A stretch of 64,000 bases of DNA, taken from JASLCR01 sp964619585. GTDB taxonomy: Bacteria; Patescibacteriota; Saccharimonadia; Saccharimonadales; Saccharimonadaceae. Positions 1-7,577 of the stretch are shown here, piece by piece. The position numbers and the translations under genes were made by a program. Positions within the stretch are counted from its first letter, which is position 1, and each line of letters starts with the position of its first letter. The notes under the pieces are model-generated. The model made no database searches, was not told the origin of the DNA, and saw only the letters and a list, made by a program, of their open reading frames with translations. The DNA lies in contig CAZUCO010000001.1 in NCBI GenBank assembly GCA_964619585.1, positions 62,001 to 126,000 of the forward strand. The letters are read 5' to 3'.

Positions 1-627
1 GTTCTTCACAAGCTGGCATGCACGCCGATAAATGATCGAGTCGCCCTGGAGACCTCCGTCGATAAGTACCTTTGATTGCTTGCCGAAGCTAAATTCGTGA
101 CTGCGATAAGAAAAATGCTGACGATCTGCTTCAATGACCCTTGCTATATCATCACGAAGTTCTAGTGCTAATTGTTTGTCGTGGATGCGAAGCATGAAGT
201 CGTTGAATCCAAGACTATCGTCATACATGTTGACACCGCCAAAGGAAAAAACCGTATCATCAGCCACAAGACACTTCATATGGTTACGTCCGCTAATGGG
301 TGAAGCACTGAATCGTCCAACCCAAGTAAACTTAACCCCATTGCTCTTGAGGTGATTGACCATGTCTTTTATGGCGCGTGAACCTTCCTTATAGTATTTC
401 AATGGAGCAAGATGTCCACCGAATTCACCAAATGCAAAAGTATCAGCTGCCACTTCTACACGTACGCCACGTTTCGCGGCGCTTGCTAATGCGTCGATCA
501 GCTCATCGGTATGTTGATCGTTGGCTACGATAAGTGAAACGAGTGCTACATGGTGTTTTGCACGGTTGATAGCACGAGTAGCAGCCTCTACGTATTCGTG
601 AGTAGACAGAAGTTTTGCAGTTGCCAT
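1..627 (-). CDS. Phospholipase D-like (HKD) protein, C-terminus cut by window edge
   Basis: The reading frame is open from an ATG at 627 to the left edge, so 209 residues are visible and the C-terminus is missing. About half-way through is the motif HMKCLVAD, an HxKxxxxD phospholipase D signature, followed by FGGVNMYD, as in cardiolipin synthases and PLD-type nucleases. One HKD motif is seen; family members usually carry two, so the second probably lies outside the window. No signal peptide is seen at the N-terminus (MATAKLLSTHEYVEAATRA). It starts 9 bases after the stop of the glycerophosphodiesterase gene on the same strand, so the two are probably co-transcribed and may both act on phosphodiesters of lipids or nucleic acid. 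Whether it is a lipid synthase, lipase or nuclease cannot be told. Confidence 0.75.
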   Translation of the reverse strand, partial: MATAKLLSTHEYVEAATRAINRAKHHVALVSLIVANDQHTDELIDALASAAKRGVRVEVAADTFAFGEFGGHLAPLKYYKEGSRAIKDMVNHLKSNGVKFTWVGRFSASPISGRNHMKCLVADDTVFSFGGVNMYDDSLGFNDFMLRIHDKQLALELRDDIARVIEADRQHFSYRSHEFSFGKQSKVLIDGGLQGDSIIYRRACQLVKN

Positions 628-636
628 ATCCCGATT

Positions 637-1335
637 CTACACCAGATCGGATAGCTTGGCACGCATCTCCAAGGGATTGTCGGTCACGACACCATCGATG
701 CCTTGGGCGTTGAGACGTCTAGCCGCGCTCGGACGATTGACCGTGTAGGCATAGGTAAAAAGATTGAGCTTTTTGGCAATCTCAACAGCAAGCTGATTGG
801 CATACAGTCTGTGAAATCCAACGGCAGTAAGATGCAGAGTCCGATAGTACGCCAAGAACGCAAATGGATTGCGATTATGAAGTAGGGCAAGCTCGGCGTG
901 TGGATTAATCTTTCGAATAGCACGAAGCTCCGAAGCTTTGAATGATGAGAAGAGAATATTCTCCCAATCGCTTGGCTGTTTGATGTAGCGCTCTTCGATA
1001 AACTTTGCAATGGCAGCACCACTAGAGCGATTCTTGATCTCTAGATTGAGTAAGACATTGCCAAAGCAGAGATCAAGCACCTCTTCAAGTGTGGCAATCT
1101 TGTGACCTTTCTCGGTCGCACGTTTAAGGCTTGCATGATCAGACCAGCGAATAATGTGGGCTTTCCGATGGGTTCTGAATAGGGTTGAGTCGTGTACGAC
1201 AAGCGGGATACTATCGCGAGTTAACTGGACATCAAATTCCAAGATATCTGCACCAGCATCAAGGCCTTTCTTAAAGGCAGCAACAGTGTTCTCTTGCGCG
1301 AGACCTGCCGCGCCGCGATGTCCAATAATCAGCAT
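637..1335 (-). CDS. Glycerophosphodiester phosphodiesterase
   Basis: 232 residues from the ATG at 1335, near the usual 240 for small bacterial GDPD proteins of the UgpQ type. The N-terminus MLIIGHRGA, then QENTVAAF, then LEFDVQLTRDS and VVHDSTL give the GDPD active site: His of HRG, the Glu/Asp metal ligands of EFD and the second His of VHD. The family hydrolyses glycerophosphodiesters to glycerol-3-phosphate and an alcohol. No signal peptide, so cytoplasmic. A longer frame reaches 1380, but its extra 15 residues are Cys- and Tyr-rich and overlap the promoter; a TATACT box 9 bases before the ATG at 1335 supports the shorter form. It is divergent from ppa and upstream of the phospholipase D-like gene. 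Confidence 0.85.
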   Translation of the reverse strand: MLIIGHRGAAGLAQENTVAAFKKGLDAGADILEFDVQLTRDSIPLVVHDSTLFRTHRKAHIIRWSDHASLKRATEKGHKIATLEEVLDLCFGNVLLNLEIKNRSSGAAIAKFIEERYIKQPSDWENILFSSFKASELRAIRKINPHAELALLHNRNPFAFLAYYRTLHLTAVGFHRLYANQLAVEIAKKLNLFTYAYTVNRPSAARRLNAQGIDGVVTDNPLEMRAKLSDLV

Positions 1336-1344
1336 GTACTGCCA

Positions 1345-1350
1345 AGTATA
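1345..1350 (-). promoter_or_regulatory. -10 box TATACT for leaderless gdpD
   Basis: TATACT on the minus strand lies 9 bases before the glycerophosphodiesterase ATG, so the transcript would begin at or within a few bases of the start codon. No Shine-Dalgarno sequence fits between. Confidence 0.55.
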
Positions 1351-1358
1351 ACATTTGT

Positions 1359-1364
1359 TACAAT
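1359..1364 (+). promoter_or_regulatory. -10 box TACAAT for ppa
   Basis: TACAAT lies 30 bases before the ppa ATG. It leaves a leader of about 24 bases that holds AGGAG (1381-1385). With the divergent gdpD box it forms a back-to-back promoter pair inside 60 bases. Confidence 0.5.
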
Positions 1365-1394
1365 AAAGACAGATAAGCAAAGGAGAGAAGAAGA

Positions 1395-1919
1395 ATGGCT
1401 GATTTTAATCAAGTGCTGACACCTGGCGCGATCGATGATGGCGTAGTAAATACTGTTGTCGAGATTCCTGAGGGTTCCCGTCTAAAAGTAGAGTGGGACC
1501 GCGAACGAGCCGCGTTTACACTTGACCGCGTAGAGCCTGCTATCTTTGCAAAGCCCTGTAACTATGGATTTATTCCACAGACACTTGACGAGGATGGTGA
1601 CGAGCTTGATACATTGATCATTTGTCCCGAGCCTCTTGCAACTGGGGTTTGGTTTGAAGCAAAGATTATCGGCGTGATGAAGTTCGAAGATGATGGTGAA
1701 GTTGACGACAAGATTGTGGTCGTACCAGCTGATAATCGTGATGATGATCGCATCACTTCACTTCAGGATATCCCACAGCTTGTTAAGCAGCTTGAGCATC
1801 ACTTTACTCACTACAAAGACCTCAAAAAGCCTGGCAGCACCATTGTGAAAGGCTGGGGTGATGTTGAAGAGGCTAAGGCAATTATCAAAGAGTGCATCGA
1901 TCGCTGGAACAATAGATAA
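1395..1919 (+). CDS. ppa: Inorganic pyrophosphatase (family I)
   Basis: 174 residues, the usual length for bacterial family I enzymes. It hydrolyses pyrophosphate to two phosphates in the cytoplasm, pulling biosynthetic reactions such as DNA synthesis, tRNA charging and UDP-sugar formation forward. The signature DGDELD, in which the Asp residues bind the catalytic Mg ions, is present, preceded by YGFIPQT as in the family. AGGAG 9 bases upstream fixes the ATG. Its stop overlaps the next start (TAATG), so the Nudix gene is translationally coupled to it. Confidence 0.95.
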   Translation: MADFNQVLTPGAIDDGVVNTVVEIPEGSRLKVEWDRERAAFTLDRVEPAIFAKPCNYGFIPQTLDEDGDELDTLIICPEPLATGVWFEAKIIGVMKFEDDGEVDDKIVVVPADNRDDDRITSLQDIPQLVKQLEHHFTHYKDLKKPGSTIVKGWGDVEEAKAIIKECIDRWNNR

Positions 1920-2350
1920 TGCGAGTCATTACTGTTGGCAAAGCGGTTATTCGTCGTTCTACTGATGGTAAATACCTTATACTTACAAGCAGTAAATGGG
2001 AAGAGCGCCCTGATCGTTCCGAGAAGCCAGACCTGGCGGGTGGGGTTGTAGAAACGGGTGAGACACCTCAGGAGGGATGCGCTCGTGAGATTATGGAGGA
2101 GGCAGGCATCGCTGTTGAGTCGCAAGACCTACAGCTAGTGCATGCGCATTCTTTCATAAGCGACCATGACCAGGCAGGCATCAATAGACTTATTTATTTT
2201 ACTGAGCTAAACAAGGATCCCGAAATTACGCTTAGCTGGGAGCATAAGTCCTATCAGTGGATGACAGCCAAAGAAGTCCTGGCCCTAGATATTCGTCAGC
2301 CATATTCAGAAGTCTTTAAGCATCTTGAGGCGATTGGCGTACTCTACTAG
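1919..2350 (+). CDS. Nudix hydrolase
   Basis: 143 residues. The Nudix box is complete: GGVVETGETPQ, then REIMEEAGI, giving the GX5EX7REUXEEXGU pattern that binds Mg and cleaves nucleoside diphosphates linked to another group. The substrate cannot be read from the motif; mutagenic nucleotides, nucleotide sugars or dinucleotides are all possible. It begins on the last base of the ppa stop codon, so it is in the same operon, and pairing a Nudix enzyme with a pyrophosphatase makes chemical sense. Its stop interlocks with that of the convergent Rel gene (CTAG at 2347-2350), leaving no room for a terminator. Confidence 0.85.
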   Translation: MRVITVGKAVIRRSTDGKYLILTSSKWEERPDRSEKPDLAGGVVETGETPQEGCAREIMEEAGIAVESQDLQLVHAHSFISDHDQAGINRLIYFTELNKDPEITLSWEHKSYQWMTAKEVLALDIRQPYSEVFKHLEAIGVLY

Positions 2351-3885
2351 GCACGAGGTTTTGTTTTGCCACGGAGTCGTTCCGCTGCGTGGGTGAATGT
2401 TCCAAACAAACCACGGTTCTGGCGCGAAAGCTGTAGACGTAGCTTTTCTTTTGCATGATGGGTGACTAGATAGTCCTTCCAGGTGGCCTTTGGGATGGCG
2501 GTCTTGCTGGTGAGGATTTCCACTTCGTCACCATGCTGGAGTTTGTAGCTAAACGGTTTCATAGCACCATTGACCCGAAAGCCGCTTGCATGTGCTGCAA
2601 CGTCACTGTGGATTCGATAGGCAAAATCGAGCGGAAAAGCTCCATTCGGGAGATCATAGATATCACCTTTCGGTGAGTAGATAAAGATTCGGTCGTTGAA
2701 TAAGTTCATACGGAACTTTTCACTGTCAAAACTCTTTTTGGCTTTGCCCGCTCGTGCTGCGGTCAGTTGTAGGTCCTTGATCCAGCGGAGGTGTTCGGGA
2801 AGTTCTGCAATATGGCCCTTACGGTACGCATCGGTAAGTTTCTGTTCGTTGTAGTGGAAACTAGCGGCAAGTCCACGTTCGGCGTAGTCGTGCATCTCAC
2901 GGGTTCTGACCTGAAATTCCACGATTTCACCTTGAGGCGTCTGGACTGTGGTGTGCAGACTTTGATACCCATTCAGTTTTGGTTGTGCTACATAGTCTTT
3001 GATCCGATCAAACATCGGTGTATAGAGCTCGTGCAGCACACCGAGGACTAAGTAGCAGGTCGAAAGATCATCAACGATGATGCGCAGAGCGATAAGATCG
3101 TGGATACGATCAATATCCCCGTCGACGCGATCGAGCTTCTTGAACAAGCTGTAGACACTTTTTATCCGACCATCCATTTCGAATTCGATCTTTTCTTCAT
3201 CAAGTTTTCGTGTCACATCGCGGCGGACTGTATTGAATTTCTTTTGGCTTTTTTTGAGCCGAGAGTCCATTAACGTTTTAGTACGTGAAAAATCTTTTGG
3301 CATCATGAAACGAAAACTCAATTCCTCGAGTTGTACACGCGCACGTCCCATGTTGAGTCGATCAGCCAGGGGTGCGAACACTTCCATAGTCTCTCGCGCA
3401 ATCTTTTTGCGTTTGTCGGGTGGCATGTGCTCAAGTGTGCGCATGTTGTGCAAGCGATCAGCAAGCTTAATGATAAGCACGCGTACATCTTGTCCGACAG
3501 CGATCATGAGCTTCGTAAGGTTGTCTTTTGTCGCAGGCAGGTAACTGTCGAGATCGCGCATACCGCTACGTGCTTGTGAGACTTTGGTGACGCCATCAAC
3601 AAGGAATGCAATATCTGCGCCAAAAAGACTCTCAAGTTGCTCTAAAGTGACATCGGTATCTTCGACCGTATCATGAAGAATACCAGCGATGACGGAATCA
3701 ATATCCATTTCCCATTCAATCAAAATTGCCGCAACGGCAAGCGGATGGATGATGTATGGCTCACCGCTTTTACGTTTTTGGCCACCGTGTGCTTTAAAGG
3801 CAAGATCGATTGCATGCTCAAGCTCAAGGATGTCATCCTCTGTGTAGTGTGGTCGAGCTAGTATAAGTAGATCTTCCTTGTCCAT
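2347..3885 (-). CDS. RelA/SpoT-family (p)ppGpp synthetase/hydrolase, short form
   Basis: 512 residues from the ATG at 3885. Order of parts: HD hydrolase domain (HPLAVAAI, then LHDTVEDT), synthetase domain (RIKSVYSLFKKL, DLIALRIIV, YVAQPKLNGYQSLHTTV, EFQVRTREMH) and a TGS domain (IFIYSPKGDIYDLP to HGDEVEIL). Full-length Rel proteins run to about 700-750 residues with helical, zinc-finger and ACT parts; here the protein ends about 50 residues after TGS, so the ACT part is absent. The HD residues look intact, so it may both make and break the alarmone. A longer frame starts at 3927, but TATACT 6 bases before 3885 argues for the shorter form. Divergent from gap. Confidence 0.9.
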   Translation of the reverse strand: MDKEDLLILARPHYTEDDILELEHAIDLAFKAHGGQKRKSGEPYIIHPLAVAAILIEWEMDIDSVIAGILHDTVEDTDVTLEQLESLFGADIAFLVDGVTKVSQARSGMRDLDSYLPATKDNLTKLMIAVGQDVRVLIIKLADRLHNMRTLEHMPPDKRKKIARETMEVFAPLADRLNMGRARVQLEELSFRFMMPKDFSRTKTLMDSRLKKSQKKFNTVRRDVTRKLDEEKIEFEMDGRIKSVYSLFKKLDRVDGDIDRIHDLIALRIIVDDLSTCYLVLGVLHELYTPMFDRIKDYVAQPKLNGYQSLHTTVQTPQGEIVEFQVRTREMHDYAERGLAASFHYNEQKLTDAYRKGHIAELPEHLRWIKDLQLTAARAGKAKKSFDSEKFRMNLFNDRIFIYSPKGDIYDLPNGAFPLDFAYRIHSDVAAHASGFRVNGAMKPFSYKLQHGDEVEILTSKTAIPKATWKDYLVTHHAKEKLRLQLSRQNRGLFGTFTHAAERLRGKTKPRA

Positions 3886-3891
3886 ATAGAT

Positions 3892-3897
3892 AGTATA
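3892..3897 (-). promoter_or_regulatory. -10 box TATACT for leaderless rel
   Basis: TATACT on the minus strand with 6 bases to the ATG at 3885. It lies inside the longer upstream frame, which is why the shorter start is preferred. Confidence 0.6.
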
Positions 3898-3966
3898 TAC
3901 GTTTCGGTGTGAACATGAGAGGGGCAAGATTGTTGCACCAGTTATATTATGAAGACAAAATTACGG

Positions 3967-3972
3967 TATAAT
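3967..3972 (+). promoter_or_regulatory. -10 box TATAAT for gap
   Basis: A consensus TATAAT about 48 bases before the gap start. Unlike most promoters here it leaves a leader of roughly 40 bases, with GGAG some 14 bases before the ATG. Confidence 0.55.
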
Positions 3973-4020
3973 AAGTCTGAACAAGCATTACCATGATAAA
4001 TAAGGAGTGGGTAAACTACT

Positions 4021-5037
4021 ATGGCAACAATCAACGTAGCGATCAACGGCTTTGGAAGGATCGGACGAAATGTGTTTAAGATTGCGTTTGAACGAAGTGA
4101 TCTTAATATCGTTGCGGTCAACGATCTGACGGATAGCAAGACGCTTGCATATCTACTCAAGCACGACAGTAATTACGGCACCTATGAACACGAAGTGTCA
4201 GCAGATGCCGAAGGACTGGTTGTTAATGGCAAAAAAATTAAAGTGCTCGCAGAGAAAGACCCCAGCGCGCTTCCTTGGAAAGACCTTGGGATCGATGTAG
4301 TCATCGAATCTACGGGGCGCTTCACCGATGCTGAGGGAGCTGGCCAACACGTGAAGGCAGGTGCAACACGAGTGGTCATAAGTGGTCCGAGTAAGAGTGA
4401 GGAAGTTGATACGCTCGTTATTGGCGCAAATGATGACGCAATTGCTGGCTCAAGTGTTGTAGTCAACAATGCGAGCTGTACAACAAACTCTGTCGCCACG
4501 GTTATGGCAATACTTGATGCCGAGTTTGGTGTAGAGAAGTCGCTCCTTACTACCGTGCATAGTTACACCGCTAGCCAAGCCTTGCAAGATGCACCAAGCA
4601 AGACGCTTCGCGAAGGTCGCAACGCTGCCGAAAATATTGTTCCACTACCGACGGGTGCTGCAATTGCAGTGACAAAAGCACTACCTGGCCTCAAGGGAAA
4701 GTTCGATGGTCACGCGTTCCGCGTTCCGACATCAGTCGTTTCGATAAGCGATGTGACTGCGCTGCTATCAAGGAATGTTACGGTTGAGGAAATCAACGAT
4801 GTATTTAGGAAAGCAGCTAACGAACCATTTTACCAAGGTATTTTGGCGGTGACTGAGGATGAACTCGTCAGCCGTGATTTGATTGGCAACAGCCACTCTG
4901 GTATCGTAGACCTCCCACTCACAAAGGTTGTTGACGGGAACCTCATAAAAGTTTGCGTGTGGTATGACAACGAATGGGGCTACAGCAATCGTGTCGTGGA
5001 GCTTGTTGCTGACGTCGGTAAGCATCTTGAGAAGTAA
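4021..5037 (+). CDS. gap: Glyceraldehyde-3-phosphate dehydrogenase
   Basis: 338 residues, the normal length. The enzyme oxidises glyceraldehyde-3-phosphate to 1,3-bisphosphoglycerate with NAD and phosphate in lower glycolysis. Seen: Rossmann motif INGFGRIGRN (residues 8-17), NDLTD near residue 35 (an acidic residue typical of NAD preference), the active-site ASCTTN with Cys153, and HSYTASQ with the catalytic His. The gene stands alone behind its own promoter and leader, divergent from rel and convergent with a small unknown gene. It links the pentose-phosphate and aldolase operon downstream to energy generation. Confidence 0.97.
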   Translation: MATINVAINGFGRIGRNVFKIAFERSDLNIVAVNDLTDSKTLAYLLKHDSNYGTYEHEVSADAEGLVVNGKKIKVLAEKDPSALPWKDLGIDVVIESTGRFTDAEGAGQHVKAGATRVVISGPSKSEEVDTLVIGANDDAIAGSSVVVNNASCTTNSVATVMAILDAEFGVEKSLLTTVHSYTASQALQDAPSKTLREGRNAAENIVPLPTGAAIAVTKALPGLKGKFDGHAFRVPTSVVSISDVTALLSRNVTVEEINDVFRKAANEPFYQGILAVTEDELVSRDLIGNSHSGIVDLPLTKVVDGNLIKVCVWYDNEWGYSNRVVELVADVGKHLEK

Positions 5038-5057
5038 AAAACACCCTCTTTAGGGTG
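5036..5057 (-). terminator. Intrinsic terminator of the 5.1 kb minus-strand gene
   Basis: Read on the minus strand: CACCCT, loop AAAG, AGGGTG, then six T (5041 to 5036). A 6-bp stem followed by a T-run is a standard factor-independent terminator. It sits directly on the end of gap. Confidence 0.65.
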
Positions 5058-5063
5058 AAAGTT

Positions 5064-5103
5064 GTGCCGAGTTGGCGCCGGGAATCCCCGGCGCCAACTG
5101 CAC
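5064..5103. repeat. Strong GC-rich inverted repeat between gap and a convergent gene
   Basis: Arms 5070-5082 and 5087-5099 are a perfect 13-bp match (AGTTGGCGCCGGG) around a 4-base loop. They extend by GTGC/GCAC (5064-5067, 5100-5103) after a 2-base bulge. No T-run follows on either strand, so it is not a plain terminator. It could protect the 3' end of gap mRNA or be a remnant of a mobile palindrome. Confidence 0.6.
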
Positions 5104-5122
5104 TTCAGGGCTGGTCAGCTTC

Positions 5123-5392
5123 TCAGCGACTGATCGGCTGGATGGAAGAGACGAGTGAAGTTCTGAACTCACCAGATGGCTTGCGGTCGGCCATGCGGTC
5201 GGCAAGTATGCGCCTGCCAACCTCGATGGTTTCTCCGAAAACCAGACACTCGGCTTTTTCTAGGTTCCTGGAACCGCCCTCCATGTAGATCTTGCCATCG
5301 ACGAGCTCGAACGTGTAGACCGCACCACTCCAGGTAGTGATTCGGTAGGAGCCTTGTGATGTGCGGAGATTCAATACGTGAATTCCCATCAT
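5123..5392 (-). CDS. Small protein of unknown function
   Basis: 89 residues from the ATG at 5392 (a second ATG follows directly). AGGG lies 6 bases before it. The family is not recognised. The protein has alternating short hydrophobic and charged stretches (GIHVLNLRTSQG, YRITTWSGAVYTFELVDGKIYMEGG), suggesting a small beta-rich domain, and no membrane segment or signal peptide. A longer frame reaches 5518, but it would cover the best sigma70-like promoter in this region (5456-5484), so the shorter form is chosen. The promoter, a leader of about 57 bases and a terminator at 5036-5057 make it a complete single-gene unit, which is the main reason to trust it. Confidence 0.65.
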   Translation of the reverse strand: MMGIHVLNLRTSQGSYRITTWSGAVYTFELVDGKIYMEGGSRNLEKAECLVFGETIEVGRRILADRMADRKPSGEFRTSLVSSIQPISR

Positions 5393-5455
5393 GCTATCCC
5401 TATCTGAAGTGCCTGTCGCACCTCGATCGTAGTTGAGAGGTTTGCGAACACAGAT

Positions 5456-5484
5456 ATTATATAAATTTATGGTGAAATAGTCAA
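5456..5484 (-). promoter_or_regulatory. Sigma70-type promoter TTGACT-N17-TATAAT
   Basis: On the minus strand -35 TTGACT (5484-5479), a 17-base spacer and -10 TATAAT (5461-5456). One of the best full promoters in the window, driving the small gene that starts at 5392. The rest of 5485-5602 shows no other signal. Confidence 0.75.
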
Positions 5485-5602
5485 CCAAACTTCTATATCT
5501 GATTTTAAGATATGGCACGGGCTAGAGTGGTGGCATGGCAAGCGATAGTATGTTAGATGAGATTGAGACGGCTAGGGCCTTCCTTTATTTTGTAATCATG
5601 CT

Positions 5603-5608
5603 TATACT
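5603..5608 (+). promoter_or_regulatory. -10 box TATACT for the rpiB operon
   Basis: TATACT with 9 bases to the rpiB ATG, so the operon transcript is leaderless or nearly so. No clear -35 lies 17 bases upstream. Confidence 0.55.
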
Positions 5609-5617
5609 TTAAAGAGT

Positions 5618-6070
5618 ATGAACATATACTTGGGTGCGGACCATCAAGGGTTTTATTTGAAAGAAAAAGTGTTTGCGTATCTCGCCAAGCATGGCTATAA
5701 CGTGAGTGATGTTGGCGGAAGGGAGCTTGACCCTGCTGATGATTTTCCTGACTTTGCACAGATGGCAGCGACAAAACTGATCGGTGATGACAGTAAAGAT
5801 CCGCGAGCAATTTTGATATGTGGTGGTGGACAGGGTATGGCAATGGCAGCAAACCGTTTTCGTGGCATTCGCGCTAGCGTCATCTGGGATGCATACGAAG
5901 CAAAAATGACACGCAACGACAATGACAGTAATATACTGTGTCTTCCCTCGCGTATCTTGGAAGATAACGATGAGGCTTGGCAAGGGATTATTGAGACATG
6001 GCTTAATACACCATTTGCTGGAGCTGCACGGTTTAAGCGTCGTAATGCGCAGATTGATGAGCTAGCTTGA
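5618..6070 (+). CDS. rpiB: Ribose-5-phosphate isomerase B (RpiB/LacAB family)
   Basis: 150 residues, as usual for the family. It interconverts ribose-5-phosphate and ribulose-5-phosphate. GADHQGFYLK near the N-terminus gives the Asp-His substrate site, and CGGGQGMAMAANRF holds the catalytic Cys; most relatives have CGTGIG here. In the segment TRNDNDSNIL the residue that is His in the common form (R-x-H-N) is Asp, so the ring-opening or phosphate contact may differ, or the substrate may be another sugar phosphate. First gene of an operon with rpe (stop and start share one base), two transketolase halves and aldolase, which supports a pentose-phosphate role. Confidence 0.85.
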   Translation: MNIYLGADHQGFYLKEKVFAYLAKHGYNVSDVGGRELDPADDFPDFAQMAATKLIGDDSKDPRAILICGGGQGMAMAANRFRGIRASVIWDAYEAKMTRNDNDSNILCLPSRILEDNDEAWQGIIETWLNTPFAGAARFKRRNAQIDELA

Positions 6071-6714
6071 TGGCGGTTATTGCACCTGCAGTCTTGGCTG
6101 AAAACGCCGAGCAATACAAACAGCGGATTGAGCAGATCCAATCGTTTGCGCAGCGAGTACATATTGATATTTGTGATGGCGAGTTCGCGCCAAGCTTCAC
6201 TATTAATGAGACCGAGGCATGGTGGCCACCAGAATGGCAGGCGGATATTCATGCTATGGTGGCTCGACCGAGTGAGCATGTGGCAGCTCTTTTGCAGCGA
6301 AAGCCGTCTATGATTATTTTTCACGCAGAGGTACAGGAAGACCTTATGCCAACACTTCAAGCTGTGAAAGCAGCTGGAGTAAAGGCAGGTATCGCCTTGC
6401 AGCGTCCGACGGTTCCGTCTACCGTAGCAGCGTTGATCGAAGCGGCAGATCACGTACTAGTGTTTAGTGGCGACCTCGGTCACTATGGAGGTACTGCTAG
6501 TCTGATGCAGCTTGAAAAAATCCGGCTTATTAAAGCGATTCGGCCAAGTATTGAGATTGGTTGGGACGGTGGTGTAACAATCGATAATGCCTTTAGCCTG
6601 ACACAAGGAGGAGTTGATGTCCTGAATGTTGGTGGGACGATTGCCAAAAGTGCCGACCCCGTGGATACCTACAAGAAGCTTGTCGCTGAAATTAATAAAC
6701 ACGGAGTGCTATAG
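6070..6714 (+). CDS. rpe: Ribulose-phosphate 3-epimerase
   Basis: 214 residues. It interconverts ribulose-5-phosphate and xylulose-5-phosphate in a TIM barrel. Metal and acid-base residues are visible in HIDICDGEFAPS (family HxDxMDGxFVPN), in FHAEV (the HxE step) and in GWDGGV (family VDGG). The ATG at 6070 overlaps the rpiB stop by one base (TGATG); a TTG one codon earlier is less likely. The first half is less conserved than in typical Rpe, with WWPPEWQADIHAMV in place of the usual DVHLM segment. The transketolase gene starts 2 bases after its stop. Confidence 0.88.
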   Translation: MAVIAPAVLAENAEQYKQRIEQIQSFAQRVHIDICDGEFAPSFTINETEAWWPPEWQADIHAMVARPSEHVAALLQRKPSMIIFHAEVQEDLMPTLQAVKAAGVKAGIALQRPTVPSTVAALIEAADHVLVFSGDLGHYGGTASLMQLEKIRLIKAIRPSIEIGWDGGVTIDNAFSLTQGGVDVLNVGGTIAKSADPVDTYKKLVAEINKHGVL

Positions 6715-6716
6715 AA

Positions 6717-7577
6717 ATGACTGGTGGGTTGACGATTACGCAATTGCAGCAAAAAGCAAATGAGGTCCGTAAAGATATCATTATGATGCTTGAAGAAGCT
6801 AAAAGTGGGCACAGTGCTGGTCCACTGGACCTTGCAGAACTAGTAACGACTCTCTACTTCGATATTATGAAGGTTCGCCCACATGACCCCGAGTGGGATG
6901 GCAGAGACTACTTCTTCCTGTCCAATGGACACTGTGTCCCGGTGCAGTATGCGGTTATGGCCGAGATGGGGTATTTTGACAAGAAAGAGTTGATGACACT
7001 TCGAAAGCTGGGCTCTCGTTTGCAAGGGCATCCTGAGAGGACCAAGCTGCCGGGTCTTGAGAATACAAGTGGGCCGCTCGGGAGTGGTCTTTCGCAGGCG
7101 GCCGGAGTCGCTTATACACTGCAGTACATTGATGATCAACTCCATCGTTTTGTCTATGTAGTGACTGGCGATGGTGAGCTCAATGAGGGTAACATATGGG
7201 AAGCGGCTATGTTTGCGGGTAAATACAAACTGTCGCAGTTGATCGTCTTTGTCGATCGAAATAATATTCAGATTGATGGCAATACCGAAGATGTAATGCC
7301 GCTTGAAGACTTGGCGGGAAAATGGCGAGCATTTGGATGGCATGTGCAGGAAATTGACGGCCACAATGTAGAGAGCATCCAGGACGCAGCAAGCATGGCA
7401 CGGGCGATTACTAACAAACCGAGTGTCATTATTACTCATACAATTCCAGGCAAAGGTGTTGACTTCATGGAATACGACTACCACTGGCATGGTACGCCAC
7501 CGAACCACGAACAAGCCAAAATCGCCCTTCGAAAGCTACGTAGTCTTGACGGAAAGATCATAGGAGAGCACGAATGA
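6717..7577 (+). CDS. Transketolase, N-terminal subunit
   Basis: 286 residues carrying the thiamine-diphosphate/Mg binding half. Seen: AKSGHSAGPLDLAELVT, LSNGHCVPVQYA, and GDGELNEGNIWE followed by FVDRNNIQ, the GDG...N cofactor motif. With the next gene it transfers two-carbon units between sugar phosphates. In most bacteria the enzyme is one chain of about 660 residues; here it is two adjacent genes, as in archaea and several Candidate Phyla Radiation lineages. The next gene starts inside its stop codon (ATGA), which would give equal amounts of both subunits. Confidence 0.93.
   Translation: MTGGLTITQLQQKANEVRKDIIMMLEEAKSGHSAGPLDLAELVTTLYFDIMKVRPHDPEWDGRDYFFLSNGHCVPVQYAVMAEMGYFDKKELMTLRKLGSRLQGHPERTKLPGLENTSGPLGSGLSQAAGVAYTLQYIDDQLHRFVYVVTGDGELNEGNIWEAAMFAGKYKLSQLIVFVDRNNIQIDGNTEDVMPLEDLAGKWRAFGWHVQEIDGHNVESIQDAASMARAITNKPSVIITHTIPGKGVDFMEYDYHWHGTPPNHEQAKIALRKLRSLDGKIIGEHE

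Noticed and set aside
5534..5614. Tiny plus-strand frame of 26 codons before rpiB
   Set aside because: No ribosome site, overlaps the rpiB -10 box, and no recognisable features.
6067..6069. TTG start for rpe one codon before the ATG
   Set aside because: ATG at 6070 gives the standard one-base overlap with the rpiB stop and needs no rare start.
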